DNA of 64,000 nt from JAWPMT01 sp965229785 (lineage in GTDB: Bacteria; Bacteroidota; Bacteroidia; Cytophagales; Cyclobacteriaceae), in contig CBDDJS010000001.1 in the NCBI GenBank assembly GCA_965229785.1, positions 7,564,001-7,628,000 on the forward strand. Reading direction: 5' to 3'. The notes under the pieces were generated by a model. The model was given only the letters and a program-made list of their open reading frames with translations, was not told the DNA's origin and searched no databases. Below, one piece after another: positions 35,236 through 44,497 of the stretch. The translations under genes and the position numbers were made by a program. Position 1 is the first letter of the stretch. The number at the start of each line of letters is the position of its first letter.

Positions 35236-36457
35236 AGGAAAGTACTTCATCAATGAAGTGAATGTAGAGGAACTTCGAAAGACATACGGTACGCCGCTGT
35301 ACGTATATGATGGTCAGGCCATCGAAAACCAGATCAATGTATTTAAGAACGCTTTTTCAGGTGTGGACCTGAATATCAAATATGCTTGCAAGGCATTGAC
35401 CAATCTGAGCATTCTGAAACTGATGCGAAAAAATGGATTGGGGTTGGATACTGTGTCAATTCCCGAGATACGGATGGGATTGGAGATGGGTTTTGAACCG
35501 TCACAAATTGTTTTCACACCCAATTGTGTTGATTTTGAGGAGATTGTCCAGGGAGTAGATCTGGGTGTGCAGATCAACATTGAGAACATCAGTAATCTTG
35601 AAAAGTTTGGCAAGAAATATGGAGGAAGCGTTCCGGTATGCATCCGCCTCAATCCCAACATCTCTGTTCAGCAAAACGCGGACAAAGTTTCCTGGTGGCA
35701 CAACCAATCGAAATTTGGGATTTCAGTCGATCAACTTCCCTTGGTGAAGGAGTTGGAAGAAAAATATGCCATGAGCATTAATGGGATCCATATCCATTCT
35801 TCTTCTGTGATTATGTCCACTGATGTTTTTTTGAAAGCGTCTCAGACCGTGTTTGATATCGCTATGGATTTCAAGAACCTGGCGTTTGTCGATTTTGGAG
35901 GAGGCATCAAACTGGATGTGGGGGATGGCAATGAGGTGGTGGATCTGCCCGTTTTAGCGGCGGCATTTCAGCAACAATTCAAGTCGTTTTGCGATCGTTA
36001 TGGTCGGTCGTTGGCCTTATGGTTTGAACCGGGCAGATATCTGGTGGGGAATGCGGGGTATTTGCTCACTACGTGTCAACTGAGAAAAAGGAATGGAGGC
36101 ACTGAGTTTGCAGGCGTGGATTCTGGTTTGAATCACCTGATCCGTCCCATGTTCTATGGTGCCTATCATGGAGTGATCAATGCATCCAATCCCTCTGGGA
36201 CCTTAAACAAGTATACGATCGTAGGGAATATCTGCGAAATTGATAACCTGGCCAAAGACCGGATGCTGCCCGAAGTTCGGGAAGGAGATTTGATCGTTTT
36301 CCAAAGTGCGGGAGCTTATGGATTCAGTATGGCCTCTAATTACAATTCGAGGTTCAGACCTGCTGAAGTATTGGTATATAATGGAAAATCTCACTTAATA
36401 CGTAAGAGGGAAACGTTTGATGATTTGTTACGTAATCAAGTGGTCCTGACCTTATAA
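35222..36457 (+). CDS. Diaminopimelate decarboxylase-like PLP enzyme (fold type III)
   Basis: 411 residues, the usual size of LysA. The PLP Lys57 lies in IKYACKALTN, the glycine loop is DFGGGIK (224-230), the phosphate/substrate motif is WFEPGRYLV (267-275), and the Cys of the dimer partner site is Cys338 in VGNICEID. LysA converts meso-diaminopimelate to lysine, and this NICEID-type motif is the variant I expect in Bacteroidota, where it is NICE plus Asp/Thr rather than ICESGD. The usual HIGS-type motif reads HIHSSS (190-195), a small change. It overlaps the kinase by 14 bases. Lysine synthesis is the default reading, but its place in a glycan operon is odd; a related amino-acid decarboxylase activity is possible. 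Confidence 0.8.
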   Translation: MQSLEGKYFINEVNVEELRKTYGTPLYVYDGQAIENQINVFKNAFSGVDLNIKYACKALTNLSILKLMRKNGLGLDTVSIPEIRMGLEMGFEPSQIVFTPNCVDFEEIVQGVDLGVQINIENISNLEKFGKKYGGSVPVCIRLNPNISVQQNADKVSWWHNQSKFGISVDQLPLVKELEEKYAMSINGIHIHSSSVIMSTDVFLKASQTVFDIAMDFKNLAFVDFGGGIKLDVGDGNEVVDLPVLAAAFQQQFKSFCDRYGRSLALWFEPGRYLVGNAGYLLTTCQLRKRNGGTEFAGVDSGLNHLIRPMFYGAYHGVINASNPSGTLNKYTIVGNICEIDNLAKDRMLPEVREGDLIVFQSAGAYGFSMASNYNSRFRPAEVLVYNGKSHLIRKRETFDDLLRNQVVLTL

Positions 36458-36613
36458 TTCTTTTTGCGAGTCCATCACTACATATCGCCCAGGCACGTTT
36501 TTGCAGACGGTAAACCCAATGGTAGACACCAAGTGGCCAATTTCGTCCAATGCTTCATTCAATTAGTTAGTCAGAAAACCCCTCAATCTCCCGCTTCCGC
36601 GAATGGCTTTGCT

Positions 36614-38329
36614 ATGGGGGAGTACTTTCCTGTTCATTGTTTGCGGTGCTTATTTATTATGCTGATTTCTATTGGGGCATTGTTTCCGGTCAGGGCTCAG
36701 GAACTCATTTGGGATGAAAACCCGATGAATGCAGAGAAAATCATCGATAGCCTGGAGACGATTTTGCCAAATTACTCCGGAACAGAACGTTTAGCGTTGC
36801 TCAACCGATTAGCAGAATTGTACTGGCTGGTAGATCCGGACTTTACCATCAAATATGGATCTGAGGCGCTACAGATTGCGAAACAAGAAAAGGACACGTC
36901 GGCCGAGGGCATGGCATTGATCAATTTATGTCAGGGGTATTTGTTAAATGACCTTTACGATAAGGCGCTGGATTATGGCCTTAAATCCCTTGAAATCCGG
37001 CAGCAACTCAATAATCAGTACGATATAGCCTTCTCGTTACGGACATTAGGATGGTTGTATTATGATATCCGAAATTTTGATAAGGCGCTTGAGTATCATG
37101 AGAAGGTGCTTGAGATCCATCAGCAACTGGAAGATCTGGAACGAGTGGCTTACAGCTATAACAGCCTGGGACTGATCTATTCCCAGAAAGGGAACCATGA
37201 ACTGGCGTTATCCTACCTCAGGAAGTCACTCGAATTGAAAGCGCCTTTCGGGAACCAGGACCGGATCGCCGAAACCTTGAAAAACATTGGAAGTTGTTTC
37301 AGCGCACTGGATAAATATGATTCAGCTATCCATGTTTTATCTACTTCACTGGACATTTCGAAGAAACAGAATAACCAGTACAACCAATCAGAAGCACTGA
37401 ACGAGCTCGCAAAAGTTTACTTAAAGCAAGGTAAGTATACAGAAGCCCGTTCTGCTTTTAGCGAATCCTCATCGATCATCGGTAACTTGAAAGACAACAA
37501 AGAATTGATCGCAGAAAACAGTTGGATCGCTACGGCTTATTATGATTCTTTGGGTGACTACCAAAACGCCCTGCTTCACTATCAACGTTACGATAGTGCA
37601 AGGGCCGAAATACTTACGGAAGAGAAAAGTCACAACCTTTCTGAAATGCAGATCCTCTATGAAGCGGCAAAAAGGGAGAATGAAATTCAGCTGCTGGAGC
37701 AAAGCCGTGAATCGGACCGTAAAATGGCCAGAGTCCTGATCATTGTGGTCGTTTTGATTGTCATTATCGCTATTCTGGTAGTCGGAAGGCTCAGGAGCAG
37801 CATGCGAAAAAACAAGATTATTTTTGATCAGGACCAGCAACTCGTGAAAGAACGTTTGAAGAACGAAGAACTGCATTCGGCGCAATTGCTGGAGAAACTG
37901 GAATTCAGAAAACAGGAACTCACCAACCTGGCACTATTTATTTCACAGCGCAACGAGATCTATGAGAGCTTGTCACAGACCCTTTCTAATCTGAATTTTT
38001 TAGATAGGGATGACTATCATCAGAAGATCAATGCCTTTCTGAAAGAGTATTCTGCAAGGCTCAATATCAATGAGGATCTTCAAAAATTCCATGCCAACAT
38101 CGAGAATGTAAGTGACGAATTTTTTTACAGGATCAGGGAACAATACCCTAATCTCACAGACAATGATGTGAAACTATCAGCTCAATTGAGGCTTAACCTA
38201 AGTTCAAAGGAAATCGCGCACCTGAATAATATTTCGGTTAAGTCTGTTGAGATCAGCAGATATCGACTCAGAAAGAAACTCAACCTGGATAAAAAGGAAA
38301 TACTAACTGATTTTCTAAGGAATTTTTAA
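36614..38329 (+). CDS. TPR-transmembrane-LuxR-like HTH regulator
   Basis: 571 residues from the ATG at 36614 (MGEYFPVHCLRC then a hydrophobic stretch ending PVRAQ, a signal peptide); ATG 36659 is an alternative and the longer TTG frame from 36464 is rejected since its leader looks non-coding. Residues ~50-330 hold tetratricopeptide repeats (IAFSLRTLGWLYYDIRNFDK, VAYSYNSLGLIYSQKGNHE), then a membrane helix (VLIIVVVLIVIIAILVVG), a coiled coil, and a C-terminal helix-turn-helix (LTDNDVKLSAQLRLNLSSKE then IAHLNNISVKSVEISRYRLR) of LuxR type. This Bacteroidota architecture is a one-protein sensor-regulator. Its position at the end of the SusCD locus suggests that it controls it. Confidence 0.85.
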   Translation: MGEYFPVHCLRCLFIMLISIGALFPVRAQELIWDENPMNAEKIIDSLETILPNYSGTERLALLNRLAELYWLVDPDFTIKYGSEALQIAKQEKDTSAEGMALINLCQGYLLNDLYDKALDYGLKSLEIRQQLNNQYDIAFSLRTLGWLYYDIRNFDKALEYHEKVLEIHQQLEDLERVAYSYNSLGLIYSQKGNHELALSYLRKSLELKAPFGNQDRIAETLKNIGSCFSALDKYDSAIHVLSTSLDISKKQNNQYNQSEALNELAKVYLKQGKYTEARSAFSESSSIIGNLKDNKELIAENSWIATAYYDSLGDYQNALLHYQRYDSARAEILTEEKSHNLSEMQILYEAAKRENEIQLLEQSRESDRKMARVLIIVVVLIVIIAILVVGRLRSSMRKNKIIFDQDQQLVKERLKNEELHSAQLLEKLEFRKQELTNLALFISQRNEIYESLSQTLSNLNFLDRDDYHQKINAFLKEYSARLNINEDLQKFHANIENVSDEFFYRIREQYPNLTDNDVKLSAQLRLNLSSKEIAHLNNISVKSVEISRYRLRKKLNLDKKEILTDFLRNF

Positions 38330-38334
38330 AGGAC

Positions 38335-38393
38335 ATGTAGAGGTCTTGTAAAGGTCCTTCCATGTAGAATAGAAACGCCTTAGTTTATTTTTG
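38335..38393 (+). promoter_or_regulatory. Direct-repeat operator and -7 box ahead of the arylsulfotransferase-like gene
   Basis: TGTAGAGG (38336-38343) and TGTAAAGG (38347-38354), period 11 bases, begin 6 bases after the regulator stop. A perfect -7 box TATTTTTG (38386-38393) follows 31 bases later, 12 bases ahead of the next start codon, and there is no -33 TTTG, as expected for an activator-dependent promoter. The same repeat lies upstream of susC. Confidence 0.5.
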
Positions 38394-38405
38394 AAATAAT
38401 CGAGT

Positions 38406-39737
38406 ATGAAGTGTACTTACTTTAGATTACTACTTAGTATCCTCCTGTTCACGAGTTGTCAGGAGGAAACTTTGGTCCGGGAATCTCCCATCATTTCGTC
38501 CGCTAAAAACCCCACCGTACAGGAATTGAAAATCAAACTTCGAGAAGAGGTTTCGGTTCAGGTGAAAGTGAAACAACTCAGCAATGGGAAAGTACGCTAT
38601 ACCATGCCAACTACAGAATCTCTGGAACACGACATAATGCTGGCTGGATTAAAACCCGATGAATGGCACACCTATCAGGTACTAGCGGATGGCAAGGAAA
38701 TCACACAACCAGATTCTTTCAAAACGGCGGATATTCCATCGGGAATTGTCCATATTGAAACCCATAAAAACATAGAAAATGCTTTCGAAGGGTATATACT
38801 GACTCAACGAAGACTGGTGAAAGGCAGTGTCTACATGCTTGACGCGGAGGGTGACGTGGTTTGGTACCAATCTATTCCCGGTCAGCCGAAACTGAGTACC
38901 CTAACGGAAGAAGGAAATGTTTTGGTGTTGTATGGCAACGCCAGACATAGCAATAGCGCAGGTGATAAAATTGTCTGTTATTCGCTCTCAGGAGAAATTG
39001 TATATGAAGTTGACCTTTCGAGATGGAACATGGTGGCTCATCATGAGGTATTAGCAGTAGAGAATGACCTTGCGGTTTTGGTGTATGATACCCTGACCAT
39101 ACAAGGTGCAAATAATGAGCAAATTCCTGTTGCTTCCAGTGCGATTGTCCGGATGACAAGACAAGGTGAGGTGAAATGGAAATGGAGCATTTTCGATACC
39201 AAACACCCGGCAGAAGATCCCAATGTTCAGGAGACCTTCAAAGACTGGGGGCACACCAACGCCTTTTCCTTTGATGGAGAGCACCTGCTGGTCTCTCAAA
39301 GGGATTGGAATCAAATTTGGAAAGTACATCCAGGTACCGGTGAGTTGGATTGGATTTTAGGTGAGGAAGGAACACTGACCATGGATGGATTAGAAACAGG
39401 GTTTTCAGGTCAGCATGCCATTCACAAAACCACAGAGGGCAACTATATGCTCTTTGATAATGGCCGGGAGGTGAGGAAATCGCGTTTACTAGAGTTTTCA
39501 ATTTCCGAAGATCACGCTGAACCAACGGAAATTATCGAGTTGTCAGATGACTTGTATGCTGATCGCATGGGGAACGTGCAATGGTTGCCGGGGGGCAAAC
39601 TTCTGGTATGCTCACCTAGGTCCCGATCAATCGTCGTTACTGGCTCCCAGGGAGAAATGCGATTTCATGCTACGGTAGGTATTCCTGATCCCTATCGAGT
39701 GGAGTGGGTGCCTCCGTTTTATACAGATCGACCCTGA
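38406..39737 (+). CDS. Arylsulfotransferase (ASST)-like lipoprotein
   Basis: 443 residues. Lipobox LLFTSCQEE with Cys18. It has the beta-propeller pattern of the arylsulfotransferase family with the family blocks NMVAHHEVLAVEN, DWGHTNAFSFDG (His in a WGH-N motif), and GFSGQHAIHKTTEGNYMLFDNG. Classic ASST moves sulfate between phenols via a sulfo-histidine; the family also has many members of unknown role. The N-terminal ~110 residues look like a fibronectin-III-type domain (VQVKVKQLSNGKVRY). With a regulator and a direct-repeat operator directly upstream, it seems to belong to the glycan locus, perhaps acting on sulfated material; this is inference. Confidence 0.85.
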   Translation: MKCTYFRLLLSILLFTSCQEETLVRESPIISSAKNPTVQELKIKLREEVSVQVKVKQLSNGKVRYTMPTTESLEHDIMLAGLKPDEWHTYQVLADGKEITQPDSFKTADIPSGIVHIETHKNIENAFEGYILTQRRLVKGSVYMLDAEGDVVWYQSIPGQPKLSTLTEEGNVLVLYGNARHSNSAGDKIVCYSLSGEIVYEVDLSRWNMVAHHEVLAVENDLAVLVYDTLTIQGANNEQIPVASSAIVRMTRQGEVKWKWSIFDTKHPAEDPNVQETFKDWGHTNAFSFDGEHLLVSQRDWNQIWKVHPGTGELDWILGEEGTLTMDGLETGFSGQHAIHKTTEGNYMLFDNGREVRKSRLLEFSISEDHAEPTEIIELSDDLYADRMGNVQWLPGGKLLVCSPRSRSIVVTGSQGEMRFHATVGIPDPYRVEWVPPFYTDRP

Positions 39738-39837
39738 AGTAGTCAGAAGAGCATAGAAGAAGCGTGATTTTATAACTTCTTTTAACAGCTTCCCTGATCG
39801 TCATTCCCTAACTTGTACCCAACCAAAACTAAATATC

Positions 39838-40434
39838 ATGCAAAGACGATCCTTCCTTACGGCATTACCATTAATTTCAACACCCGGGTTACTACAGGCC
39901 GGTTCGCAGCCTTTTGAACCTATTCAGTCCGATTCACCCTACTTTATTGGTCCGAAACCCGGATATACCCCACACATTGGGGTGTTAGTGGGTAAGTTGA
40001 ATTATATCCGTAATACGGTCCTCTATTTAGTGGAAGGGATGTCCACCAGCGACCTGGATTATTTGCATGATAAAGACTCTAATACGATTGGCGCTATGTT
40101 GTTGCATCTGGCTGTGACAGAAAAATATTATCAGCAAGAAACGCTAAGCGGAAAGTACGCGGGATCGAAAGATGAACAATGGCAAGCAGCAGGAGAGCTG
40201 GGGGATCGGGGTAGATCCTTGATCAAAGGAAATCCTTTGAACTTTTACCTGGATGCGCTGGCAGAGGTAAGAGAGGCCTCTTTGGCGGGATTGAAGGAGA
40301 AGGATGACGAATGGCTTCTGAAAGTTATCGATGAAGAAAATCAAGTGAATACCTATTTTGCCTGGTTTCACGTATGTGAACATGAAGCGAATCACCGGGG
40401 ATTGATTGCCTGGTTGAAAAAACGGATCTCATGA
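39838..40434 (+). CDS. DinB-family protein with Tat-like leader
   Basis: 198 residues. The N-terminus MQRRSFLTALPLISTPG resembles a Tat signal (RRSFL) with a hydrophobic stretch. The DinB four-helix bundle shows MLLHLAVTEKYY (His90) and FHVCEHEANHRG (His182 and His186), matching the usual metal-binding His triad. DinB proteins are metal-dependent, often acting as thiol transferases or hydrolases; the substrate is unknown here. Its last 4 bases overlap the start of the next gene (ATGA). Confidence 0.8.
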   Translation: MQRRSFLTALPLISTPGLLQAGSQPFEPIQSDSPYFIGPKPGYTPHIGVLVGKLNYIRNTVLYLVEGMSTSDLDYLHDKDSNTIGAMLLHLAVTEKYYQQETLSGKYAGSKDEQWQAAGELGDRGRSLIKGNPLNFYLDALAEVREASLAGLKEKDDEWLLKVIDEENQVNTYFAWFHVCEHEANHRGLIAWLKKRIS

Positions 40435-40682
40435 CGGAACACAAAGCAACTGAAGAAGACGAATTAATTGATCGGTCAGGTCACAAATGGTGGCTAAAGT
40501 CGGGATTCACCTGGGGGATTCTGATATGGGTTGCCATGTCCATTTTATTGCCGTTGTATACGGATGCTTCATTTTCCGTTCGAGTGGCCTTGATCAACCT
40601 GCCCATTTCACTGATCGCAGGACTCATATTTGGCTTTGGCATGAAATTGATCAAGCAATTTCTGAAGCCTCCCAGTCAATAA
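40431..40682 (+). CDS. Small two-helix membrane protein
   Basis: 83 residues; the ATG overlaps the DinB stop (ATGA), so the two are coupled. The N-terminus is polar (MTEHKATEEDELIDRSGHKW), followed by two membrane helices (WGILIWVAMSILLPL and LINLPISLIAGLIFGFGM) and a basic tail. I do not recognise the family; the overlap and hydrophobicity support a real gene. Confidence 0.65.
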   Translation: MTEHKATEEDELIDRSGHKWWLKSGFTWGILIWVAMSILLPLYTDASFSVRVALINLPISLIAGLIFGFGMKLIKQFLKPPSQ

Positions 40683-40900
40683 TTAAAGAGGTCAAATGTT
40701 AAATCTTCGTGCTTTTTTACCATTCAGGATAATGTACGGAACTTTCTCCCGTTATTCAGCTTATATCTCGCCTTGAGATTCATCAGCAATCAGACCCTGC
40801 TTTTTTTGCGTTTGAGGTAGGGCTTTGGGTGGTAAAAACTGTAGGTCAAGAGGCAAGGTGCTATTCAAGATTTCTGATCACTACAAAACCTACCTAAACC

Positions 40901-43228
40901 TTGAGAACGCTAATCATTGTTCTATTTTTTTTGCCGACACTTTTACATGCGCAAAAATTCACCATTAGTGGATACGTTCGTGATGCCGGAACGGGTGAGA
41001 ACCTCATCGGAGCCACGATATACGACCTGAATTCCCAAAGTGGTGCTGTTACTAATATTTATGGCTTTTTCAGCCTTACCTTGCCCTCGGATAGTGTGAG
41101 GCTCCGTGCCTCGTTTGTGGGCTATCAGGTACAGGAAAATGCTTTCCTGCTGAAGGCTGATCAAGTGCTGGATTTCTCTCTGGAGTCAGGAGAATTACTT
41201 GATGAGGTGGTGGTTACGGCAGAAGAGGCCATCGAGCTTTTGCCCCAAATGAGTACCGTTACCGTACCCATGGACCAGTTGAAACAAGTGCCAGTGCTGT
41301 TAGGTGAAACGGATATCCTAAAAACCATTCAATTACTCCCTGGTATTCAGGGAGGAAATGAAGGAACCAGTGGGGTTTACGTTCGCGGAGGAGGCCCTGA
41401 TCAAAACCTGATTTTGATTGATGGAGTGCCGGTTTACAATGCGAATCACTTGTTTGGTTTTTTCTCTGTTTTTAATGCGGATGCGATCAACAATGTTTCC
41501 GTGGTTAAAGGTGGTTTTCCGGCACGCTATGGCGGAAGGTTATCCTCAGTCATTGATATTTCAATGAAGGAAGGGAATAATCAAAAGATCACTGGTAAAG
41601 GCTCCATTGGCTTGATTTCCTCAAAATTCACCATCGAAGGCCCAATTAAGAATGAAAATACGTCCTTTATTCTTTCGGCAAGAAGAACATACATCGATTT
41701 ACTTACGCGTCCCATTGTAAAAGCCTCCACGGATGGAGATGTGATCGCGGGCTATTTTTTCGAGGATTTTAATGCCAAGATCAACCACAGATTTTCAAGG
41801 AAAGACCGACTCTATTTGAGCTTCTACGGGGGCAAGGATAAGTTTTATTTCAGGGATAGGTATGCCAGCATACAAGTCAATGATCAGGTAGTGGAAGAGA
41901 TCGAGGATGAAGGTGGCCTGAAATGGGGGAATCTGATCAGTGCCTTACGTTGGAATCACCTGTATTCGCCGAAATTATTCAGCAATGTTACGGCAACTTT
42001 CAGCCGTTATCGTTTCGATGTATTCTCCAATTTCAAAGAAATGAGGGTTGGCGAACCGACGGAAGAAGAACGCATTCGATACTTGTCGGGAATTGAAGAC
42101 ATGGCAGTGAAGGTGGATTTTGACTACCTGCCTACGGCTGATCATAACATCAAATTTGGGGCCTCTGCCATCAATCATGCTTTTCGCCCGGGTGTATTTT
42201 CCTATAGATCAGAAGTGGAGTCAGACACTACGTTTGGTGCGCGCACGATCAAGGCCAATGAATTATCGGTTTATGTGGAAGATGATTTCCAAATCGGCAA
42301 CAAGCTCAGGTTTAATGCAGGATTGCATGGTTCTGTTTTTCTGGTGCGTGGAGAATCATTCACGTCACTGCAGCCCAGGTTGTCCGCCCGGTATCTGGTG
42401 GGGCAGGATATTTCATTAAAGGCATCTTATGCACAAATGAGGCAATTCATTCATTTACTTAGCAACAGTGGGGTAGGGCTACCGACCGACCTTTGGGTTC
42501 CTGCAACGGATTTGGTGAAGCCTCAGGAGTCATGGCAGGTTGCCGTGGGAGTAGCAAAATCTATTGAGGGTTTTGAGATAAGTCTGGAATCCTACTATAA
42601 GGAAATGGATAACCTTATTGAGTACCTCGATGGCGCCTCTTACTTCAATACTGATGATGATTGGGAAGACAAAGTGGCCGCAGGATCCGGCACAAGTTAT
42701 GGTGCAGAGTTCCTTATCCAGAAGAAAACAGGAAGACTGACCGGATGGGTAGGTTACACCTGGTCCAAAACGACACGACAATTTGACGACCTCAACTTTG
42801 GCGAAGAGTATCCATACAAATATGATCGCAGGCACGATCTTAGTGTGGTTTCTGTTTATCAGATTAATGATCGGATCTCGATTTCCGGAACCTGGGTCTA
42901 TGGAACTGGGAATGCCATCACATTGCCAGAATCACAATTCCGTGATTTCAATCCGACTTTCAATAGTTTTTTTTCACAAGGACTTGAATACTATGGATCG
43001 CGCAACAATTATCGAATGCGTGACTATCATCGACTGGATTTGGGCGTATCCATGTCCAAACAGAAAAAAAGAGGTGTTCGTACCTGGTCTTTTGGGGCAT
43101 ACAATCTCTACAGCCGCCGAAATCCATTTTATATAGACATTCGATCCACAAATACTGGAAATCGAGAGTTTGTACAAACCAGTTTGTTTCCCATTATTCC
43201 TTACCTCACTTACAGCTTCGAATTCTGA
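40901..43228 (+). CDS. TonB-dependent receptor, DUF4249-associated type
   Basis: 775 residues. The start is a TTG at 40901 because the signal peptide (LRTLIIVLFFLPTLLHAQ) begins there and no in-frame ATG precedes it. A carboxypeptidase-like domain (ISGYVRDAGTGENLIGATIY to ASFVGYQVQENAF) is followed by the plug (SGVYVRGGGPDQNLILIDGV, VVKGGFPARYGGRLSS) and a barrel ending YLTYSFEF. The DUF4249 gene begins in its stop codon (TGATG). Such pairs are common in Bacteroidota and are assumed to form an outer-membrane uptake system, although cargo is unknown. The unit is not obviously linked to the SusCD locus upstream. Confidence 0.92.
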   Translation: MRTLIIVLFFLPTLLHAQKFTISGYVRDAGTGENLIGATIYDLNSQSGAVTNIYGFFSLTLPSDSVRLRASFVGYQVQENAFLLKADQVLDFSLESGELLDEVVVTAEEAIELLPQMSTVTVPMDQLKQVPVLLGETDILKTIQLLPGIQGGNEGTSGVYVRGGGPDQNLILIDGVPVYNANHLFGFFSVFNADAINNVSVVKGGFPARYGGRLSSVIDISMKEGNNQKITGKGSIGLISSKFTIEGPIKNENTSFILSARRTYIDLLTRPIVKASTDGDVIAGYFFEDFNAKINHRFSRKDRLYLSFYGGKDKFYFRDRYASIQVNDQVVEEIEDEGGLKWGNLISALRWNHLYSPKLFSNVTATFSRYRFDVFSNFKEMRVGEPTEEERIRYLSGIEDMAVKVDFDYLPTADHNIKFGASAINHAFRPGVFSYRSEVESDTTFGARTIKANELSVYVEDDFQIGNKLRFNAGLHGSVFLVRGESFTSLQPRLSARYLVGQDISLKASYAQMRQFIHLLSNSGVGLPTDLWVPATDLVKPQESWQVAVGVAKSIEGFEISLESYYKEMDNLIEYLDGASYFNTDDDWEDKVAAGSGTSYGAEFLIQKKTGRLTGWVGYTWSKTTRQFDDLNFGEEYPYKYDRRHDLSVVSVYQINDRISISGTWVYGTGNAITLPESQFRDFNPTFNSFFSQGLEYYGSRNNYRMRDYHRLDLGVSMSKQKKRGVRTWSFGAYNLYSRRNPFYIDIRSTNTGNREFVQTSLFPIIPYLTYSFEF

Positions 43229-44163
43229 TGAAAAAATTAATCTACCTTTTATTGATGATCACCAGTGCCTGTGAATTGGTGGTGGATGTTGAACAACCTC
43301 CTTTTAACCCTTCGATTGTAGTTGGGAGTTTCATTGGACCTGATACCACGATCCTGGTGAATTTAAGTGAAGACAGGGATGTACTGGAAAGGCCGGACGG
43401 GTTTGATCCGATCACCGGAGCAACTGTGCAGTTGTTTGAAGGGGACCGATTAGTTGGTGTGCTGGAAGAAATGGAACTGATAGAACATGATCCTCAATTT
43501 CCTGATATGTTCAGCGGATATTATGGGCTGGATTTTAGGCCGACACCTGGTGTGGAGTATCGCCTTGAAGTAGAGAAAGAAGGATTTACATCAGTTCAGG
43601 CTACTGACCAACTCCCGATGAATGCACCTAGGTTTGAAGTTCTCAATATTGATCGGAGTGATTTTTCAGATACGGAGATCGAGGTAAAAATCTTCGATGA
43701 GCCTGGGCGGGATTATTATGAAATACTGGCCTATCTGACCGTTAATTCGTTTTCCGGACATTTTGACGATGCCACGCAAGAGTGGCAAGTGGATAGCATT
43801 TGGAGAAACACAGATATCATTAGCATGTATACCGAAAACATCGCGGTGGAAGAACACAATAGTTCTATTTTCAGTGATCGATTATTTGATGGCCGATCCT
43901 ATGAGCTTGATATGGAAACATACTTAAGTATTTGGGTAAGCCCGGACGTGGATGTGGACCCGGACCCGGTTTTGACGATTGAGGTACGCCGTGTCTCTGA
44001 AGCGTATTATAATTTCATTAATTCGTCGGCCTTACAATGGTGGGTAGACGGTGATCCGTTTGCAGAACCCGTTCAGGCTTTTTCAAATGTCGAAAACGGC
44101 AGAGGAGTATTTGGTTCATATGTTTCAACGAAACAAGATTTCCCGATTGAGGTGGATCAATAA
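43228..44163 (+). CDS. DUF4249-family lipoprotein
   Basis: 311 residues. Lipobox LMITSACELV with Cys15, followed by VVDVEQPPFNPSIVVGSFIG, the usual start of DUF4249 proteins, and TTILVNLSEDRDV. The mature protein is beta-rich and would sit on the outer membrane as partner of the TonB-dependent receptor, with which it shares a one-base overlap. By analogy with SusD it may bind the cargo, but no ligand is known. Confidence 0.88.
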   Translation: MKKLIYLLLMITSACELVVDVEQPPFNPSIVVGSFIGPDTTILVNLSEDRDVLERPDGFDPITGATVQLFEGDRLVGVLEEMELIEHDPQFPDMFSGYYGLDFRPTPGVEYRLEVEKEGFTSVQATDQLPMNAPRFEVLNIDRSDFSDTEIEVKIFDEPGRDYYEILAYLTVNSFSGHFDDATQEWQVDSIWRNTDIISMYTENIAVEEHNSSIFSDRLFDGRSYELDMETYLSIWVSPDVDVDPDPVLTIEVRRVSEAYYNFINSSALQWWVDGDPFAEPVQAFSNVENGRGVFGSYVSTKQDFPIEVDQ

Positions 44164-44497
44164 GTGAAAGGAGCCAAAACTCAACTCCTGAAATAGAGAG
44201 GTCGTTGAAATTTTCATAAAATAATAGGGGATTTTATTGGATTTCTTAAAAAATCATCGTTTTCGGATTGTGTAATGTTAATTCACTTGCACAATCTGAA
44301 AACCTGTTTCACCTTTGCCCCGTTAGTGAAACACTAAGTGGAAACAAACTTCACGATATCACCCGCATTCCTTTCTTCTCTCAGGAGGCCATTCTTCCCG
44401 AGGCGGTAGCCTTGTATATTGTTTAAGACTGTCTACGTGACAAGTCGCCACTTCGCACCCATACTTTCTTTTTTTCAAACTTTACACATCCAAGATC
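44164..44497. other. Gene-free region ahead of the arginine cluster (334 bases)
   Basis: No coding frame is credible. It contains an inverted repeat, GATTGTG at 44266-44272 and CACAATC at 44290-44296, and is the only large gap upstream of the cluster, so it should hold its promoter and control site. I found no good TAnnTTTG box here. Confidence 0.5.
44266..44296. promoter_or_regulatory. Candidate operator upstream of the arginine cluster
   Basis: Perfect 7-base inverted repeat GATTGTG / CACAATC with a 17-base spacer. It is located about 200 bases upstream of the first gene of the cluster. A regulator such as ArgR is one possibility, but the sequence does not match a site that I know for it. 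Confidence 0.35.

Noticed and set aside
36464..36613. TTG-started extension of the TPR regulator
   Set aside because: The 50 extra residues are not signal-like and precede a proper signal peptide at the ATG of 36614.
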